This document shows positions 1 to 6,423 of a stretch of DNA of 8,517 nt, one piece after another. The number at the start of each line of letters is the position of its first letter. The first letter of the stretch is position 1. Source of the DNA: UBA4416 sp043718985 (lineage in GTDB: Bacteria > Bacteroidota > Bacteroidia > B-17B0 > Aurantibacillaceae); contig JAYSUQ010000254.1 of assembly GCA_043718985.1 (NCBI GenBank), positions 1 through 8,517 on the forward strand, in the 5' to 3' direction. Under the pieces are notes generated by a model, which was given only the letters and a program-made list of their open reading frames with translations, did no database searches and was not told the DNA's origin. The position numbers were made by a program, and so were the translations under genes.

Positions 1-2762
1 TCGCGTTTTTGTAAATCCATTTTAGCATTTACGTTATCTGACGAAAACGATAACCCGCTCTCATCAATTGCTTTTAAATGAAAGTTAGCTGTATCGGAAA
101 AAAACTGATGTTGTTTAAATAAAATATTTACCGCTTCAATATCTGCTTTAACCATATCTACGGTTCCACGCCCTCTTAATTCTTGCGGAGATAAGGTGTA
201 ACGCCCAGTAAATGTGCAGGTGTTATTAAATGTTTTAAATGGGCTTGCTCTATCAAAGGCGTTCATATAATCTTTATAAGGCATCCAATGCATATAAACA
301 GTGTCGCCGTGGGCTTGCGGAAATTCAATTGGATTTATTTGTTCTTTTACATCAAATGAAGTTGCAAGTGAATTCATACTGTCTGGAAAAAAAATAAAGT
401 CTTTAGATTTTGTAACCGAAGTAACATAATTTAAATCGCCATCGGCACGCAAGCCTTTATTACTTAATCTAATTTCGTTTTCAAACGTTGCTTTACCTCC
501 ATAAACCTGATATCCACCAGGTGGTGTTGGCCTAACAAAGCCTAAAGAGTAATCGGGTTGCAGAGATATTTTTTCTCTAAACGTAGGGAAAATTCCTGCC
601 GATGTAAATTCTCCATCAAATATTAAACCTTCATTTCTAAAGTTATCTAAACTATCAATGGTAAACGGATCGAGTTTAAAATAAAATTTATCGCGGCTAT
701 AAACTCCTTTAAAGGTTGTGCGCTTATCGTAATACGTGTAGCTTTCTTTAAAACTTTGAAACGTTGGAAAAGTTGATGCTTTGCCCCAACCGCTGTGATT
801 ACGTGGTGCATCAATACGTAACTCGCCATTTAAGTTTTCGATAATTGATTGTACTCTTTTATAAGAGTAATTACCGTTGACATCTGGTTCACGCGATACA
901 ACATAAATACGACAGCTATCTATTGTTTTCATTTTAACTTTAAACATGTCGTAATCAAAAATAAAATCTTTACCATGGTATTCAAATTTACCCGATGCTA
1001 CTGTTCCGTTAAACTCAAAGGTTCTGTTCTTTTTTAACACCATTTCGTTATGGCGTGGAAACATAAATACTTTTTGAGTATCACTTAACAATACACTTTC
1101 TACACCACGTACTGTAATATCATATGAGTTGTTTACTAAACTCATAGTTGCATTTGTTTTGTTCGGAAAAACAGAATGTACCGTAATTATATCATGATCT
1201 TTATCGTGTTTTAAATATTTAATGTAATCAAACAATCGTGGTTTAATTGTAATAATATCTGTTTCGGGTTCAAATGCTATTAAACCAAAAATTGCCATTT
1301 TAAAAATTATTGGCCTTAAATCTACCGCCAAATATTTTATGTATTTTGCAAAATCAACAGTAGTAAACGATAGTAAATTACCATTTGTTGTGTAGTATTC
1401 GTTCATTTTTTGAACTGGGCTAATTTGTTCTTGCCCTTTTATGGCTTCTAAACGGCCACTGTTAAAAAAATCGGCCGATTCAAAAAAGGCTTCACCTTGT
1501 GTGTTGTTTGGCAAAAATCCAAAATCAATTTTTGGCTCATCAATTTTCCAAATTAATTGTTCAAAATACATATCTATTTTATGATACGTATTAAAGTACG
1601 GCGATTTTTCGAGCCCATCATCTGTTCTTAAAAGTGTAACCGTTTTTTTATCAACCTGATAAACAAAACTTAATCCTGGATGAATGATTGAATCTTTTTC
1701 TAAATAAAATTTAACGCCTGCTGGTTTTGCATTTATTTTTTCTTTAGTCATTGAAAACGACCTTGCCGATATTTCTAAAAACTTAATGTTATTACGTTTA
1801 AATAATAAGCGTGCAGGGTTTGTAGTATTACCCGAACCTACAAACTTGTTACCACGCATACCAAATCCCCCATCATAATCTACCCCTGGGTATATGTTTG
1901 AAACCACTAATCGTTTACTATACGAATCGAACCGTGGGTATGTTGGGTCACCATTTTCGGTTACAATTTTATCGGTTACTCGTCCTTTTTGAGGTTTATC
2001 AAAATATTGTTTACCATAAAAAGTTGCCGAGTCGGAGGTGTAGCCACCAGTTTTACAATCTAAATTTAATTTAATTAAATCGGCATACACATCCTCTCCT
2101 ACTCCAGTGCGTTTCCAACTTAGTTTACCGCCCTTACCTATAAATTTTTTCCAACTTGGATAATAAGTTCCTTGTATGTTTTCAATAGTAATCGAATCTC
2201 CACGTGGGCTTGCTCCAACTAATGTAAAGGCAGGAAAAATAACTTTGGGTATGGTATCGTATTCAAATTTATAATTAAGTTCAACACTACGGTAAGTGTA
2301 TGTTGGCGATTTGTAAAAGGTATTATTTGCAAATAAATTTTCGCTCATTTCTAAATAATCGCCAAAGCTTTTTAAATTTTTTGCTGCAAATATTTTTTCA
2401 ATACATGCTTGCCAATTATCAAATGTAGTTTGGCTTTGTGCCGATTTTGCAAAGTTTTGAACCGCATTTAAATATGCCATAAAATATGGGTATGGCTTTA
2501 ATTTACGTTGCAACATGCTATTACTTGTTTTGTAAACAGCTGCTTTATATTTACTTGCAAATTCGGGTGTTTTCCAAACTTTTGTAAAGTTGGCTACGTA
2601 TTTTTCTGCATCTTCTTTATTAGCAGTAAAATCATAAAAATACTCGTTGAGTTCTTTAATGTATTTAACCGAATCGGCAGTAAATTGAGTGAGCTTTTGT
2701 GCCGATGCGGGTACTGAAAAAGCAACAATGATAATAAGTGTAGAGATTATTTTTTTAAACAT
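1..2762 (-). CDS. Large secreted protein of unknown function (3' end beyond window)
   Basis: Starting at ATG 2762-2760, I translated every line by hand. The frame stays open for 920 codons without a stop and runs off at position 1. Residues 1-21 form a signal peptide: basic start MFKK, hydrophobic core, and ASA before Gln22, so the protein is exported and is not a lipoprotein. The rest is beta-rich and aromatic, with recurring short pieces of the type FxFxGxxxxGxFxxxGxxFxFxYD. The clearest block is residues 553-605, with GVESVLLSD, then KKNR, then GKDFIFDYD. A more helical stretch with LRPIIFKM sits at 482-500. From memory this pattern belongs to very long conserved hypothetical proteins of Bacteroidota, often well over 1,000 residues, so the missing C-terminus is probably substantial. 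An envelope or AsmA/LptA-like beta scaffold is only a guess. It lies 83 bases downstream of the MORN-variant gene, with a possible promoter of its own. Confidence 0.88.
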   Translation of the reverse strand, partial: MFKKIISTLIIIVAFSVPASAQKLTQFTADSVKYIKELNEYFYDFTANKEDAEKYVANFTKVWKTPEFASKYKAAVYKTSNSMLQRKLKPYPYFMAYLNAVQNFAKSAQSQTTFDNWQACIEKIFAAKNLKSFGDYLEMSENLFANNTFYKSPTYTYRSVELNYKFEYDTIPKVIFPAFTLVGASPRGDSITIENIQGTYYPSWKKFIGKGGKLSWKRTGVGEDVYADLIKLNLDCKTGGYTSDSATFYGKQYFDKPQKGRVTDKIVTENGDPTYPRFDSYSKRLVVSNIYPGVDYDGGFGMRGNKFVGSGNTTNPARLLFKRNNIKFLEISARSFSMTKEKINAKPAGVKFYLEKDSIIHPGLSFVYQVDKKTVTLLRTDDGLEKSPYFNTYHKIDMYFEQLIWKIDEPKIDFGFLPNNTQGEAFFESADFFNSGRLEAIKGQEQISPVQKMNEYYTTNGNLLSFTTVDFAKYIKYLAVDLRPIIFKMAIFGLIAFEPETDIITIKPRLFDYIKYLKHDKDHDIITVHSVFPNKTNATMSLVNNSYDITVRGVESVLLSDTQKVFMFPRHNEMVLKKNRTFEFNGTVASGKFEYHGKDFIFDYDMFKVKMKTIDSCRIYVVSREPDVNGNYSYKRVQSIIENLNGELRIDAPRNHSGWGKASTFPTFQSFKESYTYYDKRTTFKGVYSRDKFYFKLDPFTIDSLDNFRNEGLIFDGEFTSAGIFPTFREKISLQPDYSLGFVRPTPPGGYQVYGGKATFENEIRLSNKGLRADGDLNYVTSVTKSKDFIFFPDSMNSLATSFDVKEQINPIEFPQAHGDTVYMHWMPYKDYMNAFDRASPFKTFNNTCTFTGRYTLSPQELRGRGTVDMVKADIEAVNILFKQHQFFSDTANFHLKAIDESGLSFSSDNVNAKMDLQKR

Positions 2763-2769
2763 AAATAAT

Positions 2770-2789
2770 TATTTGATGTGTATCAAATA
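2770..2789. repeat. Perfect 8-bp inverted repeat, 4-base spacer
   Basis: TATTTGAT (2770-2777) and ATCAAATA (2782-2789) are exact reverse complements around the spacer GTGT. The repeat sits just before the start codon of the large secreted gene and overlaps the candidate -7 box. It could be an operator, or a leader hairpin near the ribosome entry site. A terminator for the preceding gene is unlikely, because the stem is almost all A/T and no T-run follows on the minus strand. AT-rich DNA produces such repeats by chance fairly often. Confidence 0.4.
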
Positions 2790-2791
2790 TA
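2784..2791 (-). promoter_or_regulatory. Candidate Bacteroidota -7 promoter box (TATATTTG)
   Basis: On the minus strand this reads TATATTTG, an exact match to the Bacteroidota -7 consensus TAnnTTTG. It lies 21 bases upstream of the ATG of the large secreted protein, which would give a 5' leader of about 15 bases. I see no TTG-type -33 element at the usual distance, so the call rests on one box in AT-rich DNA. It overlaps one arm of the inverted repeat at 2770-2789. Confidence 0.35.
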
Positions 2792-2824
2792 TTTATCCTA
2801 TTTAATAAAAGCTATAATTTTTAG

Positions 2825-2837
2825 TAACAACTTGTTA
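2825..2837. repeat. 13-base palindrome TAACAA-C-TTGTTA
   Basis: Two perfect 6-base arms surround a single central base, beginning 8 bases past the stop codon of the MORN-variant gene. A one-base loop is too tight for an RNA hairpin, so if it is functional it would more likely be a protein-binding site on DNA, about 35 bases upstream of the candidate -7 box. Chance is a real alternative. Confidence 0.3.
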
Positions 2838-2845
2838 AAGTAAAA

Positions 2846-3574
2846 TTACTCTAAAGTACCGTTATGAAATTTTTCGGTTTTGATCGTATTACCTTTATCG
2901 TCGTAGTATGTCCAAACACCTTCTTTTTGATAATCGCCTAAATCTTTACGAAACATCATCGATCCTTCTTCTTTAACACGCCCATTTGTGTAAAATTCTT
3001 TTTTAATGTATTTTTTAGATTTTTTATCTACTAATTCAAACATTGTTTCGGGTAATCCGTTTTCAAAGTACGAATTGCGTTTGTATAAAAACTCCATATC
3101 TTTATCATTTTCTTCAACGTATTCGGGCGTTCCGTTTTTAAAAAAATCGTATTGATTTTGAGGGTTGCCATCAAAATAAGTAATATTTGAGCGAACTTTT
3201 CCATCTTCATAAAAAATTTCGAGCTTGCTTCGTTTAGGATCTGTGTTATATAAATTACGTTCAACTTGTCCGTTTTCATAATAATTTTTAAATATTTTTA
3301 TAAATCCATCTTGATAAAAACCTTTATGTAAAATTTTACCGCTTACATAAAAATCTTCTTGCCAACCCTGGGCATTGTAGCCATCTTTAGTGTAGCGTAA
3401 CGAATCGCCGCCCATTGCTGGCGATAGTTTATTAAATCTAATAATACCGTAATCGGCATCAATAATATCGGCAGGTGCGTAGCGTTTTAATTGCGGCACT
3501 TGGTCGCTATAGCGTTGCGCCATTAACAATGATGTTGTAGTTACTAAAACTATAAAAATAAAAATATACTTCAT
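2846..3574 (-). CDS. Secreted MORN-repeat-variant protein
   Basis: A 242-residue protein from ATG 3574-3572 to TAA 2848-2846. Residues 1-19 are a signal peptide (MKYIFIF, then a hydrophobic core ending MA before Gln20), so export to the periplasm or surface is expected. After a lead-in with no recognised domain, about seven short repeats of the MORN-variant type follow, each an aromatic pair, a Gly-containing turn and a basic/hydrophobic strand. They sit near residues 75-90 (FYVSGK), 98-110 (YYENGQVERN), 121-136 (FYEDGKVRSN), 144-156 (FFKNGTPE), 169-180 (YFENGLPE), 194-208 (FYTNGRVKEEG) and 221-239 (WTYYDDKGN). Such repeats form a beta-meander and usually mediate binding; no catalytic site is visible. 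Databases often label this fold a YwqK-family antitoxin, but nothing here looks like a partner toxin. The gap after trxB is 62 bases, so cotranscription with trxB is possible. Confidence 0.85.
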   Translation of the reverse strand: MKYIFIFIVLVTTTSLLMAQRYSDQVPQLKRYAPADIIDADYGIIRFNKLSPAMGGDSLRYTKDGYNAQGWQEDFYVSGKILHKGFYQDGFIKIFKNYYENGQVERNLYNTDPKRSKLEIFYEDGKVRSNITYFDGNPQNQYDFFKNGTPEYVEENDKDMEFLYKRNSYFENGLPETMFELVDKKSKKYIKKEFYTNGRVKEEGSMMFRKDLGDYQKEGVWTYYDDKGNTIKTEKFHNGTLE

Positions 3575-3636
3575 AAATTAAACCTTAAACAAACTATATG
3601 CAAATTAATAAATAATACTATTTTTTTGTGTTAAAA

Positions 3637-4581
3637 TTAATGTAATCCTGTTTCGGCTAAATATCTTTCGGCATCAAGTGCTCCCATGCAACCGCTACCA
3701 GCTGCGGTAATAGCTTGGCGGTAAGTTTTATCGGCACAATCGCCAACGGCAAACACGCCATTAATATTTGTTTTTGATGAGCCTGGTATAACAGTTATGT
3801 AACCTGTTTCATCCATTGTAATTTGATTTTTTACGATATCGGTATTTGGTTTATGACCTATTGCTACAAAAAAACCAGTAACGTTTAGGGTTCGTAAATT
3901 ATTTGTTAAAGCATTTTTAACAACAACACCTTCAACCATTTCTTTACCTAAAATATCGTGAGTTTCGCTGTTATAAATTACTTCAATATTTGCACTGTTG
4001 TTAACACGGTGCTGCATTGCTTTACTAGCACGCATTTCGCCTTTACGCACAATCATATAAACTTTATTACATAGCTTAGATAAATAGGTTGCCTCTTCGG
4101 CTGCTGTATCGCCAGCGCCAACTATGGCTACGTCTTGTTTTTTAAAAAAGAACCCATCACAAACCGCGCATGCCGAAACGCCACCAGCATTTAAGCGCAA
4201 GCGTGTTTCGTTTTCTAAGCCTAACCATTTGGCCGATGCGCCAGTTGATAAAATTACTGTATCGGCAGTTATTTCGGTTGTTTCATCTATCCAAATGCGT
4301 TTTGGAGTGGTAGTTAAATCGGTTTTAGTTGCTAATCCAAATCGTACTTGTGTTCCAAATCGTTCGGCTTGTGCTTTTAAATCGTCCATTAACTCGGGGC
4401 CTGTAATACCTTTTGGATAGCCTGGAAAATTATCAACTTCGGTGGTTTCGGTTAATTGGCCGCCTGGCGTAAGGCCTGTGTAAAGTACAGGTTTTAAATC
4501 GGCACGAGCTGCATAAATTGCGGCAGTGTAGCCTGCAGGGCCTGAGCCTATAATTAAACATTTAATATGTTCGGTTGCCAT
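3637..4581 (-). CDS. trxB: Thioredoxin reductase (NADPH)
   Basis: A 314-residue flavoenzyme of normal length for the low-molecular-weight bacterial class, from ATG 4581-4579 to TAA 3639-3637. It passes electrons from NADPH through FAD and a redox disulfide to thioredoxin in the cytoplasm, keeping protein thiols reduced. All landmarks are present in order: the FAD-binding GSGPAG at residues 12-17, GGQL at 40-43, the active-site pair Cys138-Ala-Val-Cys141 followed by DG, the NADPH-binding GAGDTA at 155-160 with VRKGEMRAS downstream, and the second FAD contact GVFAVGDC at 275-282 followed by the YRQAITAAGSG segment. The active site reads CAVC where E. coli has CATC; the change lies between the cysteines and should not abolish activity. 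No thioredoxin gene is adjacent. A 113-base gap precedes it, so it may have its own promoter, although I see only an imperfect -7-like box there. Confidence 0.97.
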   Translation of the reverse strand: MATEHIKCLIIGSGPAGYTAAIYAARADLKPVLYTGLTPGGQLTETTEVDNFPGYPKGITGPELMDDLKAQAERFGTQVRFGLATKTDLTTTPKRIWIDETTEITADTVILSTGASAKWLGLENETRLRLNAGGVSACAVCDGFFFKKQDVAIVGAGDTAAEEATYLSKLCNKVYMIVRKGEMRASKAMQHRVNNSANIEVIYNSETHDILGKEMVEGVVVKNALTNNLRTLNVTGFFVAIGHKPNTDIVKNQITMDETGYITVIPGSSKTNINGVFAVGDCADKTYRQAITAAGSGCMGALDAERYLAETGLH

Positions 4582-4634
4582 AATTTATTTTTTTTAAGAT
4601 ATTAAAAGTAAATAAATTAAACTAAAAGCTATTT

Positions 4635-4655
4635 ACATTTTATTCACAAAAATGT
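4635..4655. repeat. 7-bp inverted repeat upstream of trxB
   Basis: ACATTTT (4635-4641) and AAAATGT (4649-4655) are perfect reverse complements around a 7-base spacer, in the 113-base gap between the cupin gene and trxB. One arm overlaps CATTTTTG on the minus strand (4654-4647), one mismatch from TAnnTTTG. It could be an operator controlling trxB or a weak terminator of the cupin gene, but no T-run follows it on the minus strand. Chance occurrence in AT-rich DNA is plausible. Confidence 0.25.
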
Positions 4656-4694
4656 TAAATTAATAATTGGTGTTTTATATTAGTTTGATATTTT

Positions 4695-5039
4695 TTATGT
4701 CAGCTTTAAAAAATCGCCGTCAACGATAAGTAATTTTACACCATTTGCAGAAACAGAACGATGCGAACTAAGTTCATCAGATACAATATAAGTTTCGCCT
4801 TTGGTTAATTTAATTTTTTCGCCTGTGCTAAGTTCGCTTATAAATTCTCCGTCTAAGCAATGTACAATGTGTCCTTTTTGGCACCAATGGTCGGCTAAAT
4901 ATCCATTCGAATATTCTACCAGTCGTAATCTTAGTCCATCAAATTCTATAGTTTGCCAATGTGCTACTCCTGTTTCTCCTTTGTATTCAACTTTATCTAT
5001 TAAAGTCCAGTCTATTGCCTGAAATGGAATGTTGCTCAT
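4695..5039 (-). CDS. DHCW-motif cupin-fold protein
   Basis: A complete 114-residue protein from ATG 5039-5037 to TAA 4697-4695. It has the single-domain beta-barrel pattern of small cupins and contains ADHWCQKGHI at residues 49-58, which matches the family named for its DHCW motif (here D50, H51, W52, C53). Candidate metal or ligand residues are His51, Cys53, His57, His60, Glu65 and His93, although no metal site is proven for the family as far as I know. The other cupin landmarks are GEFISEL near 64-70 and LTKGETYIV near 78-86, where the conserved Gly falls before the second strand pair. There is no signal peptide, so it should be cytoplasmic. The substrate and reaction are unknown. It lies 79 bases after the glycosyltransferase and 113 bases before trxB, and the neighbours do not reveal its job. 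Confidence 0.85.
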   Translation of the reverse strand: MSNIPFQAIDWTLIDKVEYKGETGVAHWQTIEFDGLRLRLVEYSNGYLADHWCQKGHIVHCLDGEFISELSTGEKIKLTKGETYIVSDELSSHRSVSANGVKLLIVDGDFLKLT

Positions 5040-5118
5040 TTACATTTATTTATAAATTATTTTGTTTAAAATTTACTATTTGAGTTGGTTTAGTATTTTC
5101 GTTTATTAGTGTTATTAG

Positions 5119-6420
5119 TTAGGTAATGCTATTTAATAAACTACAATACTGTTGTGCGCAACTTTTACGCGAGTAACTATTTATGTTATTGTCGGCAATT
5201 ACTAGCTGTTTGTTTTTATATTTTTTATATAACTCTAAAATGGTTTGTTTTGTAAAATCATAATCATCAAAACCGCACATTACACCTGCGTTTGTTTTAT
5301 TTAATATTTGGGCGGCATCGCCATCTACCATACCAATAGCTAGTATTGGGCGTTTAGCGGCTAAGTACTCAAATAATTTGCCCGATAAAACTCCTTTATT
5401 GTTTGGCGTATTATTAAGTGGTAATAGTAATATGGGCGATTGCACCATTAATTTTACTACTTCGTTGTGTGGCAAGTAATCGGTTTTTTGTGCGTTATTT
5501 AAAATGCCATTTTGCAACAAACTATCAAATGCAATGGCATCTGTTTTACCTGTAAATTTAATAATTAATTCTTTTTTTAACTCTTGATTTTCTTTACATA
5601 AATCGCCTAAAACTTTCCAAAGTGTGTACGGGTTTCTATCTTTATTTAAGGCGCCAATGTGATGTAATAAAAAGCCGCTTAATGGTTTTAAATCTTGTTC
5701 AAATACAAAATCATCTGCATCAAAACCGTTGGTAATAACATCTACCTTTCTATTGCCTAACGTTTGTAAATCGGTACCGCAAGTTGGGCTAACTGTTACC
5801 ACTTTGTTGGCTTGTGTTAATACTTGTAGTTCTAGTTTTTTATGCCTACCATCGGCCCAATTAGAAAGTTTTAATTGGCTATAAAAATCTATTTGTGTCC
5901 AGGGGTCTCTAAAATCGGCAATCCAGGGGGTGTTAAATTTTTGTTTTAGCCCTAATGCAATTAAATGCATGCTGTGTGGCGGACCAGTGCTAATTACGGC
6001 ATCAATTTTATTTTTACTAATATAATCTGTTAAATAACTTACCGATGGTTTAATCCAAAATTTACGTGCATCGGGAATAAAAAAATTTCCACGCACCCAA
6101 ATCATAAGCGATTGTAAAAACGAATTTTCTTTTCCTTCTGATAAAAAACCTTGGTTTACAGTTTCTGTTTTTTTCTTTCGCATTATTTTACGATAGATGT
6201 CATAGGGTTCTGTAATTTGAGTTTTTAATATGGTTAAATTTGCTGGAATATCTTTTAATAACGACTCATCATTAATAGGGAAATCGGGGTTAGACGGGGT
6301 ATAAATAATTGGCTCCCAACCAAACTCTCTAAAATATTTACTAAACTTTAACCAACGTTGCACACCAGCCCCACCTGTTGGCGGCCAATAATAGGTTATG
6401 ATAAGTACTTTTTTCAACAA
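5119..6420 (-). CDS. Glycosyltransferase, GT4-like (GT-B fold)
   Basis: A 433-residue cytoplasmic or membrane-associated enzyme that should transfer a sugar from a nucleotide donor to a growing surface glycan; donor and acceptor cannot be read from the sequence. The N-terminal Rossmann domain begins at once with KKVLIITYYWPPTGGAGVQ (residues 3-21), a glycine-rich loop typical of GT4 enzymes of this layout, and includes STGPPHS (144-150) and IADFRDPW (167-174). The second domain starts near HHIGALNKDRNPY (253-265) and carries SGKLFEYLAAKRPILAIG (346-363), which corresponds to the donor-binding EX7E region, with Glu351 as its first acidic residue. The start is TTG: the base after the flippase stop begins TTG TTG AAA AAA GTA, no upstream start is possible because the in-frame TAA abuts, and the first in-frame ATG is residue 80, inside the domain. 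Homologues beginning M-K-K-V would favour the second TTG (6417-6415). It is coupled to the flippase and likely acts on the same glycan. Confidence 0.92.
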   Translation of the reverse strand: MLKKVLIITYYWPPTGGAGVQRWLKFSKYFREFGWEPIIYTPSNPDFPINDESLLKDIPANLTILKTQITEPYDIYRKIMRKKKTETVNQGFLSEGKENSFLQSLMIWVRGNFFIPDARKFWIKPSVSYLTDYISKNKIDAVISTGPPHSMHLIALGLKQKFNTPWIADFRDPWTQIDFYSQLKLSNWADGRHKKLELQVLTQANKVVTVSPTCGTDLQTLGNRKVDVITNGFDADDFVFEQDLKPLSGFLLHHIGALNKDRNPYTLWKVLGDLCKENQELKKELIIKFTGKTDAIAFDSLLQNGILNNAQKTDYLPHNEVVKLMVQSPILLLPLNNTPNNKGVLSGKLFEYLAAKRPILAIGMVDGDAAQILNKTNAGVMCGFDDYDFTKQTILELYKKYKNKQLVIADNNINSYSRKSCAQQYCSLLNSIT

Positions 6421-6423
6421 TTA
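6415..6423 (-). other. Flippase stop / TTG start junction
   Basis: On the minus strand these nine bases read TAA TTG TTG: the flippase stop codon followed without a gap by the only workable start codons of the glycosyltransferase. Both genes are in the same reading frame. I see no convincing Shine-Dalgarno sequence just upstream, so the second gene is probably translated by ribosomes that end on the first and restart at once. A sequencing error creating the TAA, or stop-codon readthrough, are the alternatives. Confidence 0.7.

Noticed and set aside
849..2717. Plus-strand open frames at 849-1037 and 2508-2717 opposite the large secreted gene
   Set aside because: They are short, cysteine/phenylalanine-rich complements of the minus-strand gene, with no start context or recognisable protein.
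2770..2789. The inverted repeat as a Rho-independent terminator for the MORN-variant gene
   Set aside because: The stem is nearly all A/T, so weak, and no run of T follows it on the minus strand before the next start codon.
3031..3279. A second minus-strand frame of 82 codons inside the MORN-variant gene
   Set aside because: It lies wholly within the well-supported MORN frame, has no domain pattern and encodes lysine/isoleucine-rich sequence typical of an AT-rich off-frame.
2846..3574. MORN-variant gene as a YwqK-type antitoxin in a toxin-antitoxin pair
   Set aside because: It has a signal peptide and no small toxin gene beside it. That database label follows the repeat type and does not fit an exported protein.
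3575..3636. A promoter between trxB and the MORN-variant gene (TTAATTTG at 3608-3601, one mismatch to TAnnTTTG)
   Set aside because: It is a single imperfect box in very AT-rich DNA, with no -33 element at the right distance.
4124..4420. Plus-strand open frame of 98 codons opposite trxB
   Set aside because: It is antisense to a fully conserved trxB segment, including the CAVC site. Its composition mirrors the trxB codons and no family resemblance is seen.
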